This document shows, in pieces, positions 49,841 through 57,984 of a stretch of DNA of 64,000 nucleotides. A program made the translations under genes and the position numbers. Location of the stretch: the NCBI RefSeq assembly GCF_015277855.1, contig NZ_CP063812.1:1-64000 (forward strand). The letters are read 5' to 3'. This DNA is from Microbacterium cremeum. GTDB lineage: Bacteria; Actinomycetota; Actinomycetes; Actinomycetales; Microbacteriaceae. The stretch's first letter is position 1. Each line of letters starts with the position of its first letter. Under the pieces are notes generated by a model. It ran no database searches. It saw nothing but the letters and a program-made list of their open reading frames with translations, and was not told the origin of the DNA.

Positions 49841-50383
49841 ATGGCGTCTCCTCAGTCGCTCAGCGAGTCCGACCGTCGGCTGGTGGCGGCGTGGGCGGCG
49901 GACTGTGCCGAGCGAGTTCTGGAGTTGTTCGAGGCTGAGGCTCCCGATGATGACCGGGCGCGCGACGCCATCGAACGCGCGCGCGCCTTTTCGCGCGGCG
50001 AGCTCACCGCGGCAGGCGAGATCAAGCGGCGGTTCGTCGCAGGGCGCGCGGCGCACGCGGCGACGTCACCCGCCGCCGTCGCGGCCTCGCGGGCTGCGGC
50101 GCAGGCCGCCGGGGTGGCGCACATGGGAGCGCATGCTCTGGGGGCCGCCGCCTATGCCGCGAGGGCCGCTCGTCTGAGGGACGGCAGCACGGATGCCGCG
50201 ACCGCGGAGTTCGACTGGCAGGTCGAGCACATGAGCGATGCCGTGGCCGTGGCGCTTTGCCGTCTGCCGCTCGTCGGCGAGGACTCCGCCGGCCCCCTCG
50301 GGTCGGGGCTCCTCGCCTCGGGCGAACTGGGGGAGCACATCACGCGGATCCAGCTGAGGCTGCGCGCCGAACGCCCGAGGTGA
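49841..50383 (+). CDS. Imm5-like putative immunity protein
   Basis: The 180-residue product begins LSESDRRLVAAWAADCAERV and is almost all helix, Ala-rich, with the pattern DDRARDAIERARAFSRGE and AAAQAAGVAHMGAHALGAAAY that I associate with the Imm-5-like family. Such proteins neutralise toxins, but no toxin gene lies next to it here. The assignment comes from memory of the family and needs a profile check. Confidence 0.65.
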   Translation: MASPQSLSESDRRLVAAWAADCAERVLELFEAEAPDDDRARDAIERARAFSRGELTAAGEIKRRFVAGRAAHAATSPAAVAASRAAAQAAGVAHMGAHALGAAAYAARAARLRDGSTDAATAEFDWQVEHMSDAVAVALCRLPLVGEDSAGPLGSGLLASGELGEHITRIQLRLRAERPR

Positions 50384-50414
50384 GCCGACAGTCCGGCTGT
50401 CGCCGCCCGCACGC

Positions 50415-50651
50415 TCACGAGTGGAGAGCGGCCACGAGGTACGCGTTTCGCTTGGCGATGAGTCTGCGGAGGTACGGAACGAGGATCAGACGCTCCGCCA
50501 GCCGGCCGAAGACCGGGGAACCCACGGTGATGCGGTCGGTCATCCGTGATCCGCCCTCGCGCGGCTCGAAGCGGTGTTCGTGGGTGAAGGTCGAGGGCAC
50601 AGAACCATCCTTGCGCGATCGGACGACGTCCGCACACGGAGGGCAGCACCG
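50415..50651 (-). pseudogene. C-terminal remnant of an SRPBCC/cyclase-type gene
   Basis: The frame reads DVVRSRKDGSVPSTFTHEHR, then FEPREGGSRMTDRITVGSP and RLAERLILVPYLRRLIAKRN, which looks like the last part of the ligand-binding SRPBCC family (the HEHRF/GGSRMTDR landmark). An in-frame stop at about 50652 blocks extension, and the N-terminal two thirds of the domain is missing. A GTG at 50600 could still be used, giving 61 residues. Confidence 0.6.
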
Positions 50652-50655
50652 TCAG

Positions 50656-50916
50656 TCAAGATCGGCGGTTCGCCCCCGCGCGCACCCCGGCGAGAAACGC
50701 CAGCGCGAGCAGCCCGAGTGTGAGGATGACGAGCCCCGCGATCGTGATCCTCGAGACGTACACCCCGCTCCCAGCCGGCGTGAACGTGGCGTTCGCGAGC
50801 GGCTGATACGCGAACCAGCCGAAGGAAACCGGCGTGAGCAGACCGACGATGACGACGATGCACCCCGCGATCGTGAAGGCACCCGCGGTCGTCCACGCAA
50901 CGGTCTTCCGGCTCAT
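50656..50916 (-). CDS. Small two-helix membrane protein
   Basis: An 86-residue product with membrane helices at about 9-27 (TAGAFTIAGCIVVIVGLLT) and 57-79 (ITIAGLVILTLGLLALAFLA) separated by a predicted external loop. The ATG at 50916 is preferred. The family is unknown. It lies directly upstream of the SRPBCC remnant on the same strand. Confidence 0.6.
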   Translation of the reverse strand: MSRKTVAWTTAGAFTIAGCIVVIVGLLTPVSFGWFAYQPLANATFTPAGSGVYVSRITIAGLVILTLGLLALAFLAGVRAGANRRS

Positions 50917-50980
50917 CCTCGACACGCTCCGACAGTACCGGTGAGAGTCGCGTGGCACGCGAGGAGCCTAGGGTTAAACC

Positions 50981-51640
50981 GTGGGCCCGATAGAACATCT
51001 GATGCCGGTGGCGTGGACGGCGATCCTCGGCGTCGCGCTCGTGGAGTTGGGGATGGCTCTCACGCCTGGACCGAACATGGTGCACCTCGCGGCCCGGTCG
51101 GTGAGCCAGGGGACGCGCGCGGGATTCGTCGCGCTGTCGGGAACCGCTGTCGGATTCGTCGTGTACCTGGTGGCGGCTTCGCTGGGTCTCGCGGCCCTGT
51201 TCGCCGCCGTGCCTGCCGCTTTCCTCGTGGTCAAGTTCGCGGGCGTGATCTACCTCGGATATCTCGCGTGGCAGATGCTGCGGCCTGGCGGCCGCTCCCC
51301 GTTCGACCCCGCGGAAGTGGCCCCGATTCGTCCGGCGCGGCTGTTCGGGATGGGATTGCTGACCAACCTGCTCAACCCCAAGATCGCGTTGCTGTACGCG
51401 GCCGTCCTGCCGCAGTTCATCGACCCGACCAAACCCATGTGGTCGCAGTTCGTCGTGCTGGGCATCGTGCAGATCCTCGTCGGTGTCACCGTGAACTTCT
51501 TCGTGGTCGTGAGCGCCGGCACCCTCGCCGGCTACCTGCGCCGCCGCCCGCTCGCGATGCTCATCCAGCGCTGGGTGTCGGGGACCTTCCTCGCCGGCTT
51601 CGCCGTGAAGCTCGCCTTCGACCGGCAGCCCGCGACGTGA
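50981..51640 (+). CDS. LysE/RhtB family amino-acid exporter
   Basis: The 219-residue protein has six membrane helices and the family signature LTPGPNMVHLAARSVSQGTR near the first helix, with GLLTNLLNPKIALLYAAVLP later. Members export amino acids such as lysine, threonine or homoserine lactones. The GTG at 50981 follows AGGG by 8 bp. The substrate is unknown. Confidence 0.9.
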   Translation: MGPIEHLMPVAWTAILGVALVELGMALTPGPNMVHLAARSVSQGTRAGFVALSGTAVGFVVYLVAASLGLAALFAAVPAAFLVVKFAGVIYLGYLAWQMLRPGGRSPFDPAEVAPIRPARLFGMGLLTNLLNPKIALLYAAVLPQFIDPTKPMWSQFVVLGIVQILVGVTVNFFVVVSAGTLAGYLRRRPLAMLIQRWVSGTFLAGFAVKLAFDRQPAT

Positions 51641-51665
51641 CGAACGTGGGCGGTCGGACACGACG

Positions 51666-51818
51666 ATGGTGACCAGTCAGCGCGATCCGCGCTCGCCCGG
51701 CTCAGGCTCGGCGTCGTCGCCCTGCGGTGCCGCCGGCGCCGACCCCGAACCGGATGCTCCGCCGACAGCCGCGGGCGAGCAGGACCTCAGTCTGACGACA
51801 GCTGCTCGCGCCTCCGCG
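51666..51818 (+). pseudogene. Possible N-terminal gene remnant (51 codons)
   Basis: An open frame from ATG 51666 reads MVTSQRDPRSPGSGSASSPC... and AAGEQDLSLTTAARASA. The Ser/Pro-rich leader followed by EQDLSL resembles the cytoplasmic start of a polytopic transporter, but the frame stops inside the 3' end of the sigma-factor gene. It is weak evidence for a truncated gene between LysE and the sigma operon. Confidence 0.3.
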
Positions 51819-53007
51819 TGAGGTAGGCGACCTCGGCGGCGTTCCCCGCCAGCGCGATCGCCGCGTCGTACGCCTCGACCGCCGCCGCGTCGTGCCCCAG
51901 CCGCCGCAGCAGGTCCGCGCGAGCGGCGTGGAACGCGTGATAGCCGCGCAGCTCGGGCTCCAGCTCATCGACGAGCGACAGGCCGAGGTCCGTGCCCTCG
52001 CACTCGCCGACGGCGATCGCGCGGTTGAGCCGTACGATCGGAGAGCCGTCGAGTCGCACGAGCTGGTCGTACAGCGCGACGACCTGCCTCCAATCCGTGA
52101 CGTCCCCGTCGGTGTGCACGGCGTTGATCGCGGCGAGGAGCTGGTAGCGGCCGGGCGCCACGCCCGATGCGAGCCGCTCACGCACCAGGGAGTGGCCTTC
52201 GGCGACGAGCGCGGCATCCCACCGTCTCCGGTCCTGTTCGCCCAGCGGCACCAGCGCACCCGCGGACGAGACCCGCGCCGGCCGGCGTGCGTCGATGAGC
52301 AGCATCAGCGCGAGCAGGCCGGTGACCTCGCCGTCACCGGGCATCAGGTCGTGCAGCAGCCGCGCCAGGCGGATGGCCTCGCCGGTCAGCTCCCCTCGTA
52401 CGGGCGCGGAGCCGGGTCCGGACGCGAGGTAGCCCTCGTTGAAGATCAGGAAGAGCACCGCGAGCACGCCCGCCACCCGGCGCGGCAGATCTTCGGACTG
52501 CGGCATCCGGTAGGGGATCCGCGCCGCAGCGATCTTGGCCTTGGCGCGAGTGATGCGCGCTCCCATCGTGGTGTCGGCCACGAGGAACGCCCGCGCGATC
52601 TCTGCCACGCTCAAGCCGCCCACCATGCGCAGGGTCAGGGCGACGCGCGCCTCCATCGCGAGTGCGGGATGGCAGCAGATGAACAGCAGCCGCAGCCGAT
52701 CGTCGTCGATCGCGCCGAGCGGCTCGGGTGATGCGGCGTGCACGAGCTGAGCTTCCCTGTGCCTCGCCACGCGGTTGCTCTCGCGCCGGAGATGGTCGAT
52801 CGCCTTGCGGGTGGCGGTCGTCGTGAGCCAGGCGCCCGGGCCCGGCGGGACGCCGTCCGCGGGCCACCGCTCGGCGGCGATCGCGAACGCCTCCGCGGCA
52901 GCATCCTCGGCGATGTCGAGGCTCCCGAACCGCTTCGCGAGGGTCGCGACCACCCGTGGCCACTCGTCGTGATGGGCCCGGGTCAGGGCATCCGGCGCGT
53001 CGATCAT
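51787..53007 (-). CDS. ECF sigma factor with SnoaL-less helical C-terminal extension (ECF42-type)
   Basis: The 406-residue protein has sigma2 (AEDAAAEAFAIAAERWP, GAWLTTTATRKAIDHLRR) and sigma4 (VALTLRMVGGLSVAEIARAF... AKAKIAAARIPYRMP) regions followed by a helical, TPR-like C-terminal domain of about 230 residues. This layout and the DGPF gene just upstream match group ECF42. The ATG at 53007 overlaps that gene by 4 bp. No anti-sigma gene is present, as reported for this group. Confidence 0.88.
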   Translation of the reverse strand: MIDAPDALTRAHHDEWPRVVATLAKRFGSLDIAEDAAAEAFAIAAERWPADGVPPGPGAWLTTTATRKAIDHLRRESNRVARHREAQLVHAASPEPLGAIDDDRLRLLFICCHPALAMEARVALTLRMVGGLSVAEIARAFLVADTTMGARITRAKAKIAAARIPYRMPQSEDLPRRVAGVLAVLFLIFNEGYLASGPGSAPVRGELTGEAIRLARLLHDLMPGDGEVTGLLALMLLIDARRPARVSSAGALVPLGEQDRRRWDAALVAEGHSLVRERLASGVAPGRYQLLAAINAVHTDGDVTDWRQVVALYDQLVRLDGSPIVRLNRAIAVGECEGTDLGLSLVDELEPELRGYHAFHAARADLLRRLGHDAAAVEAYDAAIALAGNAAEVAYLTRRREQLSSD

Positions 53008-53333
53008 TCCTCCAGGAGCGGCCGCACCTCGAGCCTGCGGTTGCACGCTCGCGAGCCTGCGGTCATGAGCTCGAGCGCGACATCGAGATCAGGTGCGTCG
53101 ATGATCCAGAAGCCGGCAGCCCACTCCTTCGTCTCGACGAACGGACCGTCCGTGATCACGGGCGCGTCGCCGCGTCCGTCGACGACGGTCGAGACCGTCG
53201 GGTCGGCGAGGCCGGCGGCGAACACCCAGTGACCGCCGGCGCGCAGCCTGTCGTTGAACGCATCGATCGCGACGGCCTCCTCCGCGGTCCCGGAGCTGCT
53301 GCGGCTGTCGATGACGTTGACCAGGTACTTCAT
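53004..53333 (-). CDS. YCII-related DGPF protein
   Basis: The 109-residue product MKYLVNVIDSRSSSGTAEEA contains VITDGPFVETKEWAAGFWII, the DGPF signature of the YCII superfamily. These proteins are encoded beside ECF42 sigma factors. It overlaps the sigma gene by 4 bp, and AAGGATGAGGAC precedes the ATG at 53333. Confidence 0.9.
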   Translation of the reverse strand: MKYLVNVIDSRSSSGTAEEAVAIDAFNDRLRAGGHWVFAAGLADPTVSTVVDGRGDAPVITDGPFVETKEWAAGFWIIDAPDLDVALELMTAGSRACNRRLEVRPLLEE

Positions 53334-53371
53334 GTCCTCATCCTTTCTACGCGGGCGACGCCCGGGAAGCC

Positions 53372-53971
53372 CTACTTCTCGCCCCGGCGCTTGGGGCCGA
53401 CACCCGGCGGAAGCTCGCCGTGCAGATGCGGCGCGTACACGAGCTTGAGCGTCCGGCCGTCCAGCACCGTGGACTCGATGAGGTCCAGGTCGAGCTCGGC
53501 ACCGCCGTGGAGCAGGGCCGACCCTCCGGCGCGCCCGGCGACGACCGGGAAGACCATGACCTCGAGCCGGTCGACCAGGCCCGCCGCGAGCAGTGCGCGG
53601 TTCAGCGTGACGCTGCCGTGCGAGCGCATCGGCACGTCGGTGGTACGCTTCAGGCGCTCGATCGCCGTCACCGCGTCCTCGCGGAGGACCGTCGAGTTCC
53701 GCCACCCGAGCGGTTCCTCGAGCGTGCGCGAGAACACGATCTTCTGCCGCTCGTTGAGACTGTCGTAGTACGGCTCGTCGTAGTCCTGGACGAAGCCGCG
53801 GAACTCCCGGAAGGTCGTCGCCCCGAAGACCAGTACGCACTCCTGCCCGAACGTGCGTACCCGATCTTCGATGAGTTCCGGCCCCTCCTTGCCCCAGTAG
53901 CCGGGCCAGCCCTCTGCCATCCCATAGCCGTCCAGGGTCGAGAAGAAGTCGACGGTGAGAGTGGTGCTCAT
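53372..53971 (-). CDS. RibD_C/dihydrofolate-reductase-like family protein (second copy)
   Basis: A 199-residue protein, MSTTLTVDFFSTLDGYGMAE, with LVFGATTFREFRGFV and PMRSHGSVTLNRALLAAGLV. It belongs to the same broad family as the gene at 39971 but to another branch. It precedes the DGPF gene by 38 bp, so the three genes probably form one transcript: reductase, DGPF, sigma factor. GGGAGCAC precedes the ATG. Confidence 0.85.
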   Translation of the reverse strand: MSTTLTVDFFSTLDGYGMAEGWPGYWGKEGPELIEDRVRTFGQECVLVFGATTFREFRGFVQDYDEPYYDSLNERQKIVFSRTLEEPLGWRNSTVLREDAVTAIERLKRTTDVPMRSHGSVTLNRALLAAGLVDRLEVMVFPVVAGRAGGSALLHGGAELDLDLIESTVLDGRTLKLVYAPHLHGELPPGVGPKRRGEK

Positions 53972-54111
53972 GATGTGCTCCCTTGCTGTGCGTGTTCGCG
54001 GTCTACACCCCTGCCACGAACTCGAACCGCCCGTTTCGACAACCCTCTCCGAATTCGCCGGTTCGCGCATCGACGGATGCGCCCCGGCGGCGGGACGGTC
54101 GTCGAGCTCGG

Positions 54112-55035
54112 TCAGGCGAGCCGCATCGTGGCTCCGGCGCGCGCAGCCAGCTCGGTGGCGGTCCGGGCGATCGTGCGCTGCATCACCTCGACCGCCGCCG
54201 TCGGTGCGAGGTCGGCAGGCCGGGCGACGCTGATCGTCCGGGTCAGCGTCGGCTCGACGAGCCGCACCGACCGCAGTCCCGGGCGCTCGATCAACACCAT
54301 CGCCGGCACGATCGCCACCCCGAGCCCGCGTTCGACGAACCGGAGCACGGCATCCATCTCGGCCCCTTGCACGATCGTCGCGGGAGTGACGCCGGCGGCG
54401 CGGAACGCGGCATCCGTCGTCGCCCGAAGATCGTAGGCCGAGCTGAACACGATCTGCGGCAGCGCCGCGACATCGGCCAGCGCGATGGTGTCGCCGTCGG
54501 TGACGGGCGGCGCGCCGCTCGCCGAGACCACGACGAGCTCTTCGACCAGCAGCGGGGTCACCGTGAACCGGTCGGCGGATGCCGCACCCGACGTCGTGAT
54601 GAGCGCGAGGTCGAGCTCGCCACCGGCCAGCTCGTCGAGCAGACGTCTCGAGCCGTGCTCCGAGACGTGCAGCTCGATCGCGGGGTGCGCCGCGTGGAAC
54701 GCCGCGAACACCTCCGCGACGAGGCTGACGCAGAGCGTGGGCGTGGCGCCCAGTCGGACGCGGCCGCGCTGCAGGCCTGCGAGCTCCGAGAGCTCGCGCC
54801 GGACCGACTCGGCGTCCGCCAGCATGCGGCGGGCAAGGGGCAGCAGCGACTCTCCCGCGACGGTCAGGGTGCTGCCGCGGCGTGCGCGGTGGAAGAGCTC
54901 GGCACCGAGGTCGTGCTCGAGCGTCGTGATCTGCCGGCTCAGCGACGGCTGAGCCAGGTGCAGGCGCGCCGCCGCACGGGTGAAGTTGCCGAGCTGCGCG
55001 ACCTCGACGAACGCCCGCAGCTGATCGAGATTCAC
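54112..55035 (-). CDS. LysR family transcriptional regulator
   Basis: The 307-residue protein has the LysR helix-turn-helix (MNLDQLRAFVEVAQLGNFTR AAARLHLAQPSLSRQITTLE) and a periplasmic-binding-type effector domain. The start is GTG at 55035. It is divergent from the flavoprotein gene, and the spacer has a perfect inverted repeat of LysR type. The effector is unknown, probably a substrate of the flavoprotein. Confidence 0.92.
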   Translation of the reverse strand: MNLDQLRAFVEVAQLGNFTRAAARLHLAQPSLSRQITTLEHDLGAELFHRARRGSTLTVAGESLLPLARRMLADAESVRRELSELAGLQRGRVRLGATPTLCVSLVAEVFAAFHAAHPAIELHVSEHGSRRLLDELAGGELDLALITTSGAASADRFTVTPLLVEELVVVSASGAPPVTDGDTIALADVAALPQIVFSSAYDLRATTDAAFRAAGVTPATIVQGAEMDAVLRFVERGLGVAIVPAMVLIERPGLRSVRLVEPTLTRTISVARPADLAPTAAVEVMQRTIARTATELAARAGATMRLA

Positions 55036-55038
55036 GTG

Positions 55039-55078
55039 AATAGCGTACGGCTATTGAAGCGACCAGCAATATGCATTG
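55039..55078. promoter_or_regulatory. LysR-type binding sites between regulator and flavoprotein gene
   Basis: AATAGC-GTACG-GCTATT (55039-55055) is a perfect 6-bp inverted repeat of the T-N11-A type. CAAT-ATGC-ATTG (55067-55078) may be a second, weaker site nearer the flavoprotein promoter. The arrangement, one recall site by the regulator and one activation site, is typical of LysR pairs. Confidence 0.7.
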
Positions 55079-55111
55079 GAGTTATCGAACCTGGATGCCT
55101 AGCGTCGACGT

Positions 55112-56845
55112 GTGAGCATCTCCGAGCGTCAGCTGTCCACCACGGTCCTCGTCATCGGCACCGGCGGATCCGGCCTCCGCGCCGCCATCGAGCTCGCTGA
55201 GGCCGGCGTCGACGTACTGGCCCTCGGCAAGCGACCCAGGTCCGACGCGCACACGTCGCTCGCCGCGGGCGGCATCAACGCCGCCCTCGCGACGATGGAC
55301 GCCGAAGACAGCTGGCAGCAGCACGCTGCCGACACGCTCAAAGAGAGCTACCTGCTCGCCCACCCCGAGACCGTCGAGATCGTCACGAAGGGCGCGGCCC
55401 AGGGGATCGACGACCTCGAGCGCTACGGCATGCCGTTCGCCCGCGAGGAGGACGGCCGCATCTCGCAGCGGTTCTTCGGTGCGCACACCTACCGCCGCAC
55501 CGCTTTCGCGGGGGACTACACCGGCCTCGAGATCCAGCGCACGCTGATCAATCGCGCCGCTCAGCTGCGGGTGCCGATCCTCGACACCGTCTACGTCACG
55601 CGCCTCCTCGTGAACGACGACGGCGCGGTGTTCGGCGCGTACGGGTTCGACCTCGAGGACGGCACGCGCTATCTCATTCACGCGGATGCCGTCATCCTCG
55701 CCGCCGGCGGACACAACCGCATCTGGCGCCGCACGTCGTCGCGGCGCGACGAGAACACCGGAGACTCGTTCCGTCTCGCCGTCGAGGCCGGCGGGCGGCT
55801 GCGCGACCCCGAACTCGTGCAGTTCCACCCGAGCGGAATCATCGAGCCCGAGAACGCCGCGGGCACGCTCATCTCGGAGGCGGCGCGCGGCGAGGGCGGC
55901 ATCCTCCGCAACGGCCTCGGCGAGCGGTTCATGCACCGATACGATCCGGACCGGCTCGAGCTCTCCACGCGCGACCGCGTCGCGCTGGCCTGCTACACCG
56001 AGATCAAGGAGGGCCGCGGAACGCCGAACGGCGGGGTCTGGCTCGACGTCTCGCACCTGCCGCGCGAGGTCATCATGACCCGGCTGCCGCGGGTCTACCA
56101 GACGATGCTTGAGCTGCAGATGCTCGACATCACCCAGGAGCCGATCGAGATCGCCCCCACCGCGCACTACTCGATGGGCGGCGTGTGGGTGCGCTCGTCG
56201 GATCACTCGACCGATGTGCCGGGGCTCTACGCCATCGGCGAGGCGTCGTCCGGGCTCCACGGAGCGAATCGCCTGGGCGGCAACTCGCTCATCGAGCTGC
56301 TCGTGTTCGGCCGGATCGTCGGCCGGGCCGCCGCCGAGTACTCGGCGGCGCTGCCGGCGCAGACGCGTTCGGCGGCGGCCGTCGCGACCGCTCGCACCGA
56401 GATCGATGGCCTGCTCGCGGCATCCGGAACCGAGAACGTCCGTGCCCTTCAGCGCGCGATCCGCGACCTGATGACCGAGCACGCCGGTGTCGTGCGCGAG
56501 GAACGGGGGCTGCGCGCGGGCCTGGCGGAACTCGACGCGATCGAGGTGCGGATGGCCGACATCGGCGTGCATCCCGACATCGCGGGCTACCACGACCTGG
56601 CGCATGCGTTCGATCTCAAGTCGTCGGCGCTCGCGGCTCGCGCCACGCTGGAGGCCGCGCTGGAGCGCCGCGAGACCCGCGGATGCCACAACCGCAGCGA
56701 CTATCCCGATCTCGATCCCCAGCTTCAGGTCAACCTCGTGTGGTCGCCCGCGACCGGCGTCGTGCGGGAGGCGATCCCGCCGATCCCCGATGAGATCGCC
56801 GCGCTCATGCGCGAAGTCTCCGTCGCCGGCAAGCTCGTCGAGTAG
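55112..56845 (+). CDS. FAD-dependent fumarate reductase/succinate dehydrogenase/L-aspartate oxidase-like flavoprotein
   Basis: The 577-residue protein has a Rossmann FAD site VIGTGGSGLRAAIELAEAG, the SLAAGGINAAL segment, TAHYSMGGVWV (catalytic His region) and GLHGANRLGGNSLIELLVFG, then a helical C-terminal domain ending HNRSDYPDLDPQLQVNLVW. This is a soluble flavoprotein subunit without an adjacent iron-sulfur or membrane subunit. The start is GTG at 55112. The substrate is a dicarboxylate-like acid by family; specificity is unknown. Confidence 0.86.
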   Translation: MSISERQLSTTVLVIGTGGSGLRAAIELAEAGVDVLALGKRPRSDAHTSLAAGGINAALATMDAEDSWQQHAADTLKESYLLAHPETVEIVTKGAAQGIDDLERYGMPFAREEDGRISQRFFGAHTYRRTAFAGDYTGLEIQRTLINRAAQLRVPILDTVYVTRLLVNDDGAVFGAYGFDLEDGTRYLIHADAVILAAGGHNRIWRRTSSRRDENTGDSFRLAVEAGGRLRDPELVQFHPSGIIEPENAAGTLISEAARGEGGILRNGLGERFMHRYDPDRLELSTRDRVALACYTEIKEGRGTPNGGVWLDVSHLPREVIMTRLPRVYQTMLELQMLDITQEPIEIAPTAHYSMGGVWVRSSDHSTDVPGLYAIGEASSGLHGANRLGGNSLIELLVFGRIVGRAAAEYSAALPAQTRSAAAVATARTEIDGLLAASGTENVRALQRAIRDLMTEHAGVVREERGLRAGLAELDAIEVRMADIGVHPDIAGYHDLAHAFDLKSSALAARATLEAALERRETRGCHNRSDYPDLDPQLQVNLVWSPATGVVREAIPPIPDEIAALMREVSVAGKLVE

Positions 56846-56850
56846 GCGCG

Positions 56851-57036
56851 GCGGACGCGATCGCCGGGGGCCGGCTGCCGGACGGCTTCGGCCTCGACGA
56901 GGGCACCGGTATCGTCTATGCCGACGGCGAACCCGTCGAGTTCGTGACCGAGATCGCCGGCAACGCCGTGCACCGCGTCGAACGCACTCCTGCGGGTGCG
57001 GCCGAGCGGCGCGTCGTGACGCGATCGCTGACCTGA
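56851..57036 (+). pseudogene. 3' remnant of a peptidase E (PepE, S51) gene
   Basis: The frame ADAIAGGRLPDGFGLDEGTG IVYADGEPVEFVTEIAGNAV HRVER... corresponds to the C-terminal about 60 residues of peptidase E/type-1 glutamine amidotransferase-like proteins. The catalytic Ser region is missing, and no start exists. It begins directly after the stop of the flavoprotein gene, as if the front of pepE was replaced when that gene arrived. Confidence 0.7.
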
Positions 57037-57048
57037 GGGAATCCACCG

Positions 57049-57975
57049 ATGCCGCACGCTGCGCTCGCCGTCGACATCGGCGGCACGAAGGTCGAGGCCG
57101 CGCTGATCGACGCCGCCGGGGTCGTGCTCGAGGGCACCCGGCACCGTCGTCCGACCGGACGCGAGGCGACCCGGGTGCAGCTCACCGCGGCGATCCGGGA
57201 TGCCGCGGCTGCGGCCGTGGCGGCGGGCGCGGGTGTCGAGATCCTCGGCGCCGGCGCAGGCTCGGCGGGTCCGGTCGACACGACCGCGGGGACGACGTCT
57301 CCGCTCAATCTGCCGAACGGGGCCGGGCTGGACGTCGTGGGAATCCTCCACGACGTGGTGCCCGGGGTGCCGGCGCGACTGGCCCTCGACGGCGCGTGCC
57401 TCATGATGGCCGAGCACTGGCTCGGCGCCGCCCGCGGGGTGCGCAACGCGCTCGCGATGGTGGTGTCGACCGGCGTCGGCGGGGGACTGCTGCTGGACGG
57501 CCGCGTCGTGTCGGGCGGTACGGGCAACGCCGGTCACATCGGGCAGATCCGCCTCCGCGAGCCGGGCGACGACGTGCTCGACGGCACGCTCGAGGCTCTT
57601 GCGGCGGGTCCGCCGACCGTCGCCTGGGCGCGATCGCACGGGTGGGCCGGGAGCACCGGCGAAGACCTCGCGGCGTCCTACGCCGAGGGCGATCCGGTCG
57701 CGGTCGCCGCCGTGCACCGGTCGGCGTCGGCGGTCGGCGAAGGCATCGCGAGCACCGCGGCACTGCTCGACCTCGAGGTCGCCGTCATCGCCGGCGGCTT
57801 CGTCAATGTCGCACCGGACTACTTCGATCTCGTGCGCGAGAGCGTGCGTCGTCACGCTCCGCTGCCGCACGCCGCGACCGTGCGGGTGCTCCCGTCGCCG
57901 CTCGACGGTCAGGCGCCGCTCCTCGGCGCCGCGTACCTCGTGCACGGCGCCGCTGCTGTCGGAGGTGCGGCTTAG
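57049..57975 (+). CDS. ROK family sugar kinase/regulator-like protein
   Basis: The 308-residue protein has the phosphate-binding loop AVDIGGTKVEAALID, AGSAGPVD, the substrate region LALDGACLMMAEHWLG and STGVGGGLLLDG. The zinc motif CxCGxxGC, normal in ROK kinases, is absent: the corresponding stretch is REPGDDVLDGTLEALAAG. It may be a kinase with altered metal use. The ATG is at 57049, 12 bp after the pepE remnant. Confidence 0.82.
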   Translation: MPHAALAVDIGGTKVEAALIDAAGVVLEGTRHRRPTGREATRVQLTAAIRDAAAAAVAAGAGVEILGAGAGSAGPVDTTAGTTSPLNLPNGAGLDVVGILHDVVPGVPARLALDGACLMMAEHWLGAARGVRNALAMVVSTGVGGGLLLDGRVVSGGTGNAGHIGQIRLREPGDDVLDGTLEALAAGPPTVAWARSHGWAGSTGEDLAASYAEGDPVAVAAVHRSASAVGEGIASTAALLDLEVAVIAGGFVNVAPDYFDLVRESVRRHAPLPHAATVRVLPSPLDGQAPLLGAAYLVHGAAAVGGAA

Positions 57976-57984
57976 GCTCGGGCC

